Positions 7,322-13,729 are shown, numbered from the stretch's first letter. The stretch is 13,757 nucleotides of DNA from JBGSOV01 sp964558715 (GCA_964558715.1 CAZLFD010000040.1:1-13757), one strand, 5' to 3'. Numbers and translations: made by a program. Notes: generated from the sequence alone by a model not told the origin.

Positions 7322-7990
7322 ATGGCCGAAGGCGAATACAATCCGAATTTTGATGCATACCCGGGCGCTGCACCTGGTACCGAAAAGGCAAAAGAGACCG
7401 ACGAGCAATTTCAAGAACGCCACCGCCAAGCGCAAGCTGCGGTAAAAAAAATCCGCCAGGAAGAGCAAAAAAAGAAAGCACAAGACAACTCGCTCGCCAA
7501 AGTGATAACTGCATTTCTGGGCGATGCAAGCCGCACGCCGTATTTTATTCTTATCTCGCGCCTCGTTTCGCGCAATATACCGAGTGATATTATCCTCGCG
7601 ATCATAGCGCTTATTTATGATCCTGCCGCTGAAGAGATCGATGCGAAGCTGCTTCTACTACCAAACGGTGCGCCAGAACTAGAAGCGAGAGGCGAGCACG
7701 CACTTTTTACTCCAGAAGAAAAACGGAAGATCGATGCCTGGACAAACGGCATTCTACGTATTTCGCAAATCGAGCCGCGTCGTGTGCTACAGACTTGCCG
7801 CGAAATCGATGGGCAACCGAACAAGGGGCTGATCCAACTCTTTGCTATGGTGCTTCGTGAATTTCTCGAATCTGGTGAGCACGACGAGATCGAAATCGAG
7901 AATCTGCAAGCCTTTGGAGAGACATTTTTCGGCACGGTATTTGCCGACTTCGAGCAAATGCAAGGTGAAGAATTTTTACTGGAAGAATAA
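7322..7990 (+). CDS. Soluble protein of unknown function
   Basis: I do not recognise this 222-residue protein. Residues 1-20 are Gly/Pro-rich and probably disordered. Residues 22-58 are highly charged (Glu, Lys, Gln) and likely one long helix or coiled coil. From about 58 there are several helical segments, including FILISRLVSRNIPSDIILAI (75-94), which is amphipathic and short of a membrane helix. The C-terminus (184-222) is acidic and ends in LLEE. It has one cysteine (C159) and no catalytic motif that I can see. ATG 7322 has no Shine-Dalgarno motif. It lies in its own unit between a terminator upstream and a G-rich palindrome 12 nt after its stop. Codon use resembles the neighbours, so it looks like a resident gene. 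It could be a cytoplasmic adaptor or scaffold, but nothing in the sequence decides that. Confidence 0.8.
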   Translation: MAEGEYNPNFDAYPGAAPGTEKAKETDEQFQERHRQAQAAVKKIRQEEQKKKAQDNSLAKVITAFLGDASRTPYFILISRLVSRNIPSDIILAIIALIYDPAAEEIDAKLLLLPNGAPELEARGEHALFTPEEKRKIDAWTNGILRISQIEPRRVLQTCREIDGQPNKGLIQLFAMVLREFLESGEHDEIEIENLQAFGETFFGTVFADFEQMQGEEFLLEE

Positions 7991-8002
7991 CGATATATGG
8001 TT

Positions 8003-8034
8003 CTCCCCCTAGACAGGGGGAGTAGGAGGGGGTA
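8003..8034 (+). repeat. G-rich palindromic 3'-end repeat, copy 2
   Basis: CTCCCCCT (8003-8010) and AGGGGGAG (8015-8022) form a perfect 8-bp stem around AGAC, followed by a second G run (GGAGGGGGT) to about 8032. It begins 12 nt after the stop of the unknown gene, in the same orientation. This is the best-preserved of the three copies. Confidence 0.6.
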
Positions 8035-8113
8035 GATTTGAAATTGACACCGATGGGTTCTCCGGATTTCGGTCAAGCCGAATGACCTACATGTTATTTT
8101 ACTATTGCTTATC

Positions 8114-8581
8114 ATGAGCCTTTGGCGATCAGAGTTCCCTCAGCTTTTAAGCCCAAACGCGCGTGTCTGTATTGTGGCGGCAGAGTTTAATGATCGATTT
8201 GTCGAGCCCTTGCTCGAGCAGACGCTACGTGGATTAAAACGATGCGGAGTAGAAGAAGATAATATCGATGTGGTGGATGTGCCGGGCAGTTATGAGCTAC
8301 CATTTGCTTGCCGCAAAGCGGCGCTCTGTGGCCAATACGATTCCGTCATCGCATTAGGAGTTGTGATCCGTGGCGAGACGATTCACTTTGAATTAGTTGC
8401 CGAAAAAGCTGCCGAGGGCATCATGAATATCAATTTCAAAGCGCCAAACCCGGTTATCTTTGGTGTACTCGCTTGCGATACCCCTGAGCAAGTCGAGGCG
8501 CGTATCGAGCTTGGTTTAGAGTTTGCCAAGGCAGCGGTAAAGATGATGAATTTTGATGCGGATTTTCCGCGTGCTACGTAA
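8114..8581 (+). CDS. ribH: 6,7-dimethyl-8-ribityllumazine synthase
   Basis: RibH condenses 5-amino-6-ribitylamino-uracil with dihydroxybutanone phosphate to lumazine, the penultimate step of riboflavin synthesis, and often builds 60-subunit shells. From ATG 8114 the protein has 155 residues, the usual size. Motifs occur in family order: F25-N26 (ring stacking and ribityl binding), VPGSYELP (56-63), IALGVVIRGETIHFELV (79-95) with the catalytic histidine H91, PVIFGVLACDTPEQ (113-126) and R130 in the phosphate-binding region. The C-terminal NKG of many homologues reads EFAKAA here. A TTG at 8105 would add three residues, but ATG is preferred. No Shine-Dalgarno motif is visible, and a small TTCGG/CCGAA hairpin lies at 8068-8082. 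No other riboflavin genes are nearby and no FMN riboswitch is seen. It converges on yebC. Confidence 0.93.
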   Translation: MSLWRSEFPQLLSPNARVCIVAAEFNDRFVEPLLEQTLRGLKRCGVEEDNIDVVDVPGSYELPFACRKAALCGQYDSVIALGVVIRGETIHFELVAEKAAEGIMNINFKAPNPVIFGVLACDTPEQVEARIELGLEFAKAAVKMMNFDADFPRAT

Positions 8582-8598
8582 AATTAAAAATAATTTCC

Positions 8599-8628
8599 CG
8601 GCGGAGTCTCCTGAAAGGGACTCCACCG
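8599..8628. repeat. Hairpin repeat 1 in the ribH/yebC convergent spacer
   Basis: A stem of about 12 pairs with one mismatch and one bulge: CGG-GGAGTC-CCT on the left and AGG-GACTCC-CCG on the right, with loop GAA. It lies 18 nt after the ribH stop and shares its core with the hairpin at 8651-8681. It may help end transcription from both sides. Confidence 0.6.
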
Positions 8629-8650
8629 TTTCTCATGATTTTTCAGTTAA

Positions 8651-8681
8651 CGCCGGAGTCCTCTGCGAGGGACTTCCGGCG
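8651..8681. repeat. Hairpin repeat 2 in the ribH/yebC convergent spacer
   Basis: CGCCGGAGTCCTC pairs with GAGGGACTTCCGGCG with two bulged bases and loop TGC. The core GGAGTC...GGACT matches the hairpin at 8599-8628, so these are tandem copies of one palindromic unit about 52 bp apart. It lies 67 nt past the yebC stop as read from the minus strand. Confidence 0.6.
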
Positions 8682-8747
8682 GTGATCAAAGAGACTTCGC
8701 GACGAATATCACTCCTTTTTACTGATTGCAGTTCGCTGTTCACTCTC

Positions 8748-9494
8748 TTATTCCATAACTTTCTCTAGTATCTCTTCCGAGATATCGAAGTTGGCAGAAA
8801 CATCACTCACGTCATCGTCATCTTCGAGCGCTTGAATCAAGTTGATGATTTTCTTGGCCGTACTTTCATCCGATATTTCTACCGTGGTTTGCGGAATAAG
8901 GCGGGTTTCGGCTTGCTCGATTTGTGCTCCGGCTGCTTCGAGTGCGGATTTGATTGCAAAGAGTTCCTTGGGCTCTGTCGTGATCTCGAACCCGTCGCCA
9001 TCGGGTTGCACATCTTCGGCACCGGCGTCTATCGCCGCCAGCTCTAAGTCGTCATTCGCATTCGCGGTAACGATGACGCCTTTTTTATCGAACAAAAACG
9101 CGACTGAGCCAGATTCTCCCAAGTTACCATTGTGTTTGCTAAAAATCGCGCGGATGTTTTGTACCGTCCGATTCTTATTATCTGAAAGCGTACTTACTAG
9201 CACTGCCACACCTCCACTGGCGTAGCCTTCGTAACTACTCTCTACAAAAACGGCTCCATCTTTATCTTCACCCGTTCCCTTTTTGATCGCCCTGTCGATA
9301 TTGGCATTCGGCATATTCTCCTTCTTCGCGTTGTCTATTGCTAAACGCAGGCCTGGGTTTCCATCGGGGTCACCGCCACCATCGCGCGCGGCAATGGTTA
9401 TCAGCTTAGCGTGGCGGGTAAATACTTTACCGCGGGCGGCATCGGCCGCGCCTTTTTTGTGGCGTATCGAGTGCCATTTACTGTGTCCGGACAT
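8748..9494 (-). CDS. yebC: YebC/PmpR family protein (ribosome-associated factor or regulator)
   Basis: The 248-residue protein starts MSGHSKWHSIRHKKGAADAA, the family signature, and has the usual full length. The later motifs NPGLRLAIDNAKKENMPN (46-63), IDRAIKKGTGE (66-76), YEGYASGGVAVLV (88-100), NRTVQN (108-113) and FSKHNGNLGESGSVAFLF (118-135) are all intact. Members have been described as DNA-binding regulators (PmpR) and, for some, as translation factors that relieve ribosome stalling at proline-rich stretches. I cannot tell which applies; the proline-containing tails of the neighbouring Clp chains are a possible but untested link. The start is ATG 9494, with no Shine-Dalgarno motif upstream. 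It lies downstream of the Clp pair on the same strand, behind a 224-nt spacer filled by a palindromic element, so it probably has its own promoter. Confidence 0.95.
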   Translation of the reverse strand: MSGHSKWHSIRHKKGAADAARGKVFTRHAKLITIAARDGGGDPDGNPGLRLAIDNAKKENMPNANIDRAIKKGTGEDKDGAVFVESSYEGYASGGVAVLVSTLSDNKNRTVQNIRAIFSKHNGNLGESGSVAFLFDKKGVIVTANANDDLELAAIDAGAEDVQPDGDGFEITTEPKELFAIKSALEAAGAQIEQAETRLIPQTTVEISDESTAKKIINLIQALEDDDDVSDVSANFDISEEILEKVME

Positions 9495-9558
9495 AATTCA
9501 AGTTGAGAAAGTTCCCAAGTATTTTGATGGATTTCTATTATTTCCGCAACACGGCATC

Positions 9559-9710
9559 AAGTCGGCAAGAATACAGTACACAGAAAAATTTCGTTTAATC
9601 TTGTTCTTAAAGCTCTCCTTGAAGAAGACTTTGAAAAACCAAACCCCCTCAGCCCCCCCTTGTCAGGAGGAAGAAATTGCAATTGCTGTATTCTGTATAC
9701 TTGTTGACTT
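9559..9710. mobile_element. 152-bp MITE-like element with imperfect 25-bp terminal inverted repeats
   Basis: The left arm 9559-9583 begins AAGTCGGCAAG and contains AATACAG. The right arm 9686-9710 is its reverse complement at 20 of 25 positions and ends CTTGTTGACTT. The interior (about 100 bp) has no coding capacity and carries a copy of the G-rich repeat (9642-9672). It fills nearly all of the spacer between the Clp C-terminal gene and yebC. No clear target-site duplication is visible, so a long RNA hairpin at the Clp mRNA 3' end is an alternative reading. Confidence 0.4.
9642..9672 (-). repeat. G-rich palindromic 3'-end repeat, copy 3
   Basis: On the minus strand it reads CTTCCTCCTGACAAGGGGGG followed by a second G run ending GAGGGGGTT. 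The stem forms around GACA with several G-T pairs, and a TTTGGTTTTT stretch follows. It lies 47 nt after the stop of the Clp C-terminal gene in the same orientation, matching how copies 1 and 2 follow their genes. Confidence 0.5.
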
Positions 9711-9718
9711 GTGCGGGA

Positions 9719-11113
9719 TCATTCTTCCACTATTTTCCCATTCTCAAAACGGATGCCATCACCGCGAGATTCGCGTGCACCAGCTTCGGGAGCGTTTGCT
9801 GCAGGCTTTGGTTTGACGAACATTTTATTGAGAAATGAGCGCTTTTCTTGCTCTTCAGTGGTTGCGTCAGGTGCTTCGCCGATGGGGTTGCCATTGGCAT
9901 CGACTGGCTGTTGATTGGCTTCGCCATTGTCTGCCGGAAACACATACCCCTCTTGCCCTGGTTGGGGTGGCGGTGTGCCGTCAGGATTCTTAAAAGGCGA
10001 ATCTGCACTGGCTTCTACGGTCTCTCCTGCTTTTGGAGCCTGATCAGCTTGCTCGCCTAGTTTTGCTTCGGCACCTGCCTCTTCATCTAATTCAGCAAAC
10101 GGATCTTCAACACCATTCTCATCGAGATTTTCTTCGCCCACAGTTTTTTCGCCTTCTGCATCCTTACTTTCAGCCCCTTCTTTTTTATCAAGTTCTGCAA
10201 ACATGTCTTCAGCTTGGCCGCCACCGATATCTTTTTTAAATTCGAGCTTTCCGGCAGCTGCATTAGCAAAGATAATATCGCCGGGTACAAACGTGCCCTG
10301 AATCAGCAGGTCTGACAAAGGATCCTCTAAATGCTCTTGAATGGCGCGTCTGAGCGGGCGGGCACCGAAAGCTGGTTCGTAGCCATTTTCCGCTAAAAAC
10401 TGGCGCGCGGTATCACTCAATTTTAGCTGCATATTCTTTTCGCCGAGCATTTCACGGGTTTCACGTAGCATGATATCCACGATCTGAGTGAGCTCTTTCA
10501 TGCGCAGCGGAGTGAAAAAGATGAGCTCGTCGAAGCGGTTTAAAAACTCTGGGCGAAAGAATTTCATCAGTGTTGGCATCAATAATTCTTTCATCTGCTT
10601 TTGGAATTCCTTTTCGGTGATGACTTTAAATTCGTCAAGATCTGCGTCTTCCATTTCGCCGTTCACTCCCGCGACACCGTCTTTGCGGCCATCGTCGATC
10701 TCATCGCTTTCTTCTTTGATTTCATGCACTCCTTTCCATTCGACTTCGGGTGTGTCGACGATTTCACTCTTGAGCAGTTCTTCATCCCATGGTTCTTCTG
10801 GCTCACCAGCATTGGCTTCTACTGCTTCTCCATCGGTACCTTCGGCGCTTTCTTCGCCTTCTGCCGTTTCTGCGGTTTCACCTTCAGGTGCCGCTTTATC
10901 ACCCTCTACTGTTTCTCCAGCATCAGTCGCAATGGTTTCTTCCGCAGGAACCTCTGTAGTAGAAACCGGAGCGGTGCCTGGCACTTGCGCAGAGTCGGTT
11001 GGCGTTGCGGCATCATCGCCGGTGGCATTTGCATCATCGGCAGTCGATAGCTGTTGTTTGAACTGTTGGCTAAAGAGTTCTTCTGGGCTCATTGATTGAA
11101 TATCTTCGGGCAT
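9719..11113 (-). CDS. clpC: Clp/Hsp100 C-terminal piece: D2 arginine finger, sensor 2 and lid, with acidic extensions
   Basis: Predicted 464-residue chain carrying the end of the second AAA+ module missing from the upstream chain. Residues 1-165 are mostly disordered and rich in Glu, Asp, Ala and Thr, except a possible amphipathic start (SPEELFSQQFKQQL). Residues 167-295 form the D2 remainder: FRPEFLNRFDE (186-196) with the arginine finger R193, then ENGYEPAFGARPLRR (242-256) with sensor-2 R252. A tail (298-464) is again acidic and contains DMFAELD (303-309) and DPFAELD (337-343). There is no Walker A or B, so alone it cannot hydrolyse ATP. The reading frame is the same as the upstream gene, with only TAA and a few codons between them. 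ATG 11113 is the likely start, with TTG 11122 possible; no Shine-Dalgarno motif is seen, so reinitiation or readthrough is plausible. It ends in TGA. Confidence 0.85.
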   Translation of the reverse strand: MPEDIQSMSPEELFSQQFKQQLSTADDANATGDDAATPTDSAQVPGTAPVSTTEVPAEETIATDAGETVEGDKAAPEGETAETAEGEESAEGTDGEAVEANAGEPEEPWDEELLKSEIVDTPEVEWKGVHEIKEESDEIDDGRKDGVAGVNGEMEDADLDEFKVITEKEFQKQMKELLMPTLMKFFRPEFLNRFDELIFFTPLRMKELTQIVDIMLRETREMLGEKNMQLKLSDTARQFLAENGYEPAFGARPLRRAIQEHLEDPLSDLLIQGTFVPGDIIFANAAAGKLEFKKDIGGGQAEDMFAELDKKEGAESKDAEGEKTVGEENLDENGVEDPFAELDEEAGAEAKLGEQADQAPKAGETVEASADSPFKNPDGTPPPQPGQEGYVFPADNGEANQQPVDANGNPIGEAPDATTEEQEKRSFLNKMFVKPKPAANAPEAGARESRGDGIRFENGKIVEE

Positions 11114-11128
11114 GATGGACAAAAAAGG

Positions 11129-13600
11129 TTAGGTGGTGACAGGGGTAGGTGGGGTGTCGGCAAGTGGGTCGACAGGGGTTTCATCTGTAGGCGCTTGAGA
11201 AGTCACTTCAGGCGTCGCGACATCTCCCGCGAGTGGATCGGTCGCTTCGGCAGTTTCTTCCGCACTCGCTTCTGTAGCGATATCTTCAGTTGTGTCGGCT
11301 TCAGATGAGTCAGTTTCTGCAGTTTCATCATCGGCAAGCGGGTCTTGAATATCCTCTTCGAGTAAAGCATTGCTGGCTGCTTCTTTTGCTTCGGCTTCGC
11401 CGCTCGAGATAGTAGCCTCCTTGTTATCTTCTCGCACATCGGCGAGGCGCTGCTCCATGACTTCTTTTACTTTTTCGTTGCGCGCTTCTACTTTTTTCTG
11501 GCCTTCCCAGAAGTCCAAATAGCGTTTACTAATCTCCATCGAACCGATATTCGAAGTGCAGATGATAATGGTGTGTTTAAAGGTTATGGTTCGACCGTGG
11601 TTGTCTGTCAGGCGGCCATCATCCAATACTTGCAAAAGTACGTTAAAGACATCGGGATGCGCTTTTTCGACTTCATCAAACAGCAAGATCGTATACGGTT
11701 GTTTGCGCACGGCTTCGGTCAGTTCACCGCCTTTTTCGTAACCCACATAACCCGGAGGCGGACCTGTTAAGCGCGAAACGGCATGTTTTTCCATAAATTC
11801 CGACATGTCGAAACGCACGGCTGTATCTTCGGAACCAAAGAGGGTTTCTCCTAAAGTCTTGGCAAACTCGGTTTTACCCACACCGGTGGGGCCCATAAAC
11901 AAGAACGAACCGATGGGACGTTTTGGTTTGCGAATACCAGAGCGGCCACGGCGTACTGCCGAGGCAACGACTTTTACCGCAAACTCTTGGCCAATCAAGC
12001 GTTGATGCAGTTCGTCTTCCAATTTCATCAGACGTTCGGCTTCTGAACCGGCAACGTGTTCCATTGGTACACCACTCCAACGCGAGATGATACGGCGAAC
12101 ATGTTCTTCTGATATCTCATCATGGCTGCGAGATTTGGCTTCTTCTGCCATGGTGCGGATGTCTTCCAACTCCTTCACTTTGTTGGCGATGGTTTTTCCC
12201 ACACGCGTCAATTCTTCTACATCGACCACGCCCTTGGCGCGCTCTTGCTCGGCGCGGAGCTTGGCGACTTCTTTCTCTAATTCCTTTTCTTTTTCTGGGG
12301 TCGAAATCGATGGCATGCGTGCCATGGCGGCAGCTTCGTCGATCAGGTCAAATGCTTTATCCGGTAAGTAGCGGTCGTTGACATAACGCTGGCTCAGCGT
12401 GATGGCAAGGCGAACGATATTCTCCGGAATCTTCACGCCGTGAAAGGCTTCGTATTTGTCGCGCGAACCCATCAGAATCTGATAACTTTCATCGAAACTT
12501 GGCTCTGGCACCATAACAAGCTGAAAGCGGCGAGAAAAAGCGCCGTCTTTTTCAATGTGTTGATGGTGTTCAGAAAGGGTAGTCGCACCGATACAGTGGA
12601 TTTCTCCACGAGCAAGCGGTGGTTTTAAGATTTGCGCGGCATCACCGGCACTATCCGAAAGGATCGTATGGATCTCGTCGACAAAGAGAATCACTTCACC
12701 GGCACTACGGACAGCCTCTTTAATTACACCTTCGAGGCGTTTTTCAAATTCACCGCGTTTACTGGCTCCAGCTACGAGCGTGTTGATCGAGAGTGAGATT
12801 AGACGCTTACTTTTTAAAACTTCCGGCACATCACCATGAATAATACGATTTGCCAAACCTTCTACTATCGCGGTTTTACCGACACCCGGCTCACCGATCA
12901 GCAGAGGATTGTTTTTGCGGCGGCGAGCGAGAATATGGATGGTGCGTTCGATTTCTTCGCCACGACCGATGACCGGGTCGATTTTTCCTTCGCGGGCCAT
13001 TTGGCAGAGATCGATTCCATATTTATCTAGCAGTGGAGTGTTTTCTCCGGCAAGTACGTCTTTTTCTTGTCCTTCTCCCACGATATTCATCACCTCTTTG
13101 CCAACGACTTCTTCGCTAACACCATGCTTTTTCAAGATTTTCGAAGCGACACCGTCGACCGAAAGCAGCCCGAGTAGCAGATGTTCACCCGCAGTAGCAT
13201 GATGACGCCATTTTCGACGTTCCATATCCGCTTTTAGGAGTGCGCTTTTGGTTCGTGCAGAGAATGGAAGAAAATCATCCGGGTTCTTATTTTTCCCCTG
13301 ATGAATTTCTTGCTTCGTCTCTGCCATCAGTTCTTCAAGGTCGAGCTTCAGCCCCTGAAAAAGACGGTTCAACACCTGGTCGGTCTTAGCATTACGCAGA
13401 AGCCCCATGAGTGCATGTTCGGTATCGATATCAACAGCATGTGCGTTTTTCGCTTCTTCATTTGCAAAAATGAGAATGCGACGCATCGAATTACTGAAGT
13501 ATTCGTCAATCGATTGAAGCGAGATAGGATTTACCTGATCATCTGGCTTTTTTGTCCCCTCTTGTTTCTTGGGAGGTGCTTTGGTCGCTGCTTTTGCCAT
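11129..13600 (-). CDS. clpC: Clp/Hsp100 unfoldase N-terminal piece: Clp_N, D1, M domain and the first part of D2
   Basis: Predicted 823-residue protein. A Lys/Pro-rich extension (1-28) precedes a double Clp_N domain (about 32-176). D1 has Walker A GEPGVGKT (236-243), Walker B ILFVDE (304-309) and arginine fingers in SRRFQ (356-360). A short, ClpC-sized middle domain spans about 436-505. D2 has Walker A GPTGVGKT (570-577), pore loop GYVG (Y618), Walker B ILLFDE (638-643) and sensor 1 TSN (682-684). The protein then leaves the family pattern: about 690-823 is a charged, then acidic Thr/Glu/Ala/Pro-rich tail with three DPLA motifs (753, 788, 811), and it stops before the arginine finger. In D1 the usual pore-loop tyrosine (KYRGEF) is lysine (SKRGEF, K281). 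Whole ClpC proteins drive ATP-dependent unfolding, usually feeding ClpP. The start ATG 13600 follows CCTCCT, not a Shine-Dalgarno motif. The gene for the remaining D2 lies just downstream in frame. Confidence 0.93.
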   Translation of the reverse strand: MAKAATKAPPKKQEGTKKPDDQVNPISLQSIDEYFSNSMRRILIFANEEAKNAHAVDIDTEHALMGLLRNAKTDQVLNRLFQGLKLDLEELMAETKQEIHQGKNKNPDDFLPFSARTKSALLKADMERRKWRHHATAGEHLLLGLLSVDGVASKILKKHGVSEEVVGKEVMNIVGEGQEKDVLAGENTPLLDKYGIDLCQMAREGKIDPVIGRGEEIERTIHILARRRKNNPLLIGEPGVGKTAIVEGLANRIIHGDVPEVLKSKRLISLSINTLVAGASKRGEFEKRLEGVIKEAVRSAGEVILFVDEIHTILSDSAGDAAQILKPPLARGEIHCIGATTLSEHHQHIEKDGAFSRRFQLVMVPEPSFDESYQILMGSRDKYEAFHGVKIPENIVRLAITLSQRYVNDRYLPDKAFDLIDEAAAMARMPSISTPEKEKELEKEVAKLRAEQERAKGVVDVEELTRVGKTIANKVKELEDIRTMAEEAKSRSHDEISEEHVRRIISRWSGVPMEHVAGSEAERLMKLEDELHQRLIGQEFAVKVVASAVRRGRSGIRKPKRPIGSFLFMGPTGVGKTEFAKTLGETLFGSEDTAVRFDMSEFMEKHAVSRLTGPPPGYVGYEKGGELTEAVRKQPYTILLFDEVEKAHPDVFNVLLQVLDDGRLTDNHGRTITFKHTIIICTSNIGSMEISKRYLDFWEGQKKVEARNEKVKEVMEQRLADVREDNKEATISSGEAEAKEAASNALLEEDIQDPLADDETAETDSSEADTTEDIATEASAEETAEATDPLAGDVATPEVTSQAPTDETPVDPLADTPPTPVTT

Positions 13601-13628
13601 AGGAGGTTTTTATATGAATTTTCCTCTT

Positions 13629-13657
13629 ATTATCTCATTTTTTACCTCACTTTGCAA
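13629..13657 (-). promoter_or_regulatory. Probable promoter of the Clp unit
   Basis: On the minus strand TTGCAA (13657-13652), a 17-bp spacer and GATAAT (13634-13629) form a housekeeping-type promoter, matching four and five of six consensus bases. Transcription would begin near 13622, about 20 nt before the ATG. The 22-bp conserved element lies about 50 bp upstream of the -35, where an activator could bind. Confidence 0.5.
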
Positions 13658-13707
13658 ACCAAATCCAAATGGCAAACAATATTTTTTTTAGACGCGCAAC
13701 AGCTGAA

Positions 13708-13729
13708 CTAAGCCCCAATTCTCGTGACA
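13708..13729 (-). promoter_or_regulatory. 22-bp conserved upstream element, copy B
   Basis: The minus strand begins TGTCACGAGAATTGG and ends GGCTTAG, matching the element at 27-48 at 21 of 22 positions. It lies about 107 bp before the Clp start and about 50 bp above its predicted -35. The bases on both sides are unrelated to those around copy A. The remaining 28 bases to the window end show nothing I can assign. Confidence 0.5.

Noticed and set aside
8044..8049. Perfect TTGACA as a -35 box for ribH
   Set aside because: No acceptable -10 lies 16-19 bp downstream; the only TA-rich hexamer near the start (8100-8105) is far too distant.
10488..11099. A long serine-rich open frame opposite the Clp C-terminal gene
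   Set aside because: It is the antisense of a Glu/Asp/Ala-rich coding stretch, whose codon bias leaves the opposite frame open. It has no start context, domain or promoter of its own.
127..13600. Use of TGA as a glycine codon, as in some Gracilibacteria and SR1
   Set aside because: No confident gene contains an internal TGA, and two genes end in TGA at natural family boundaries. The Clp interruption is TAA, which those codes keep as stop.
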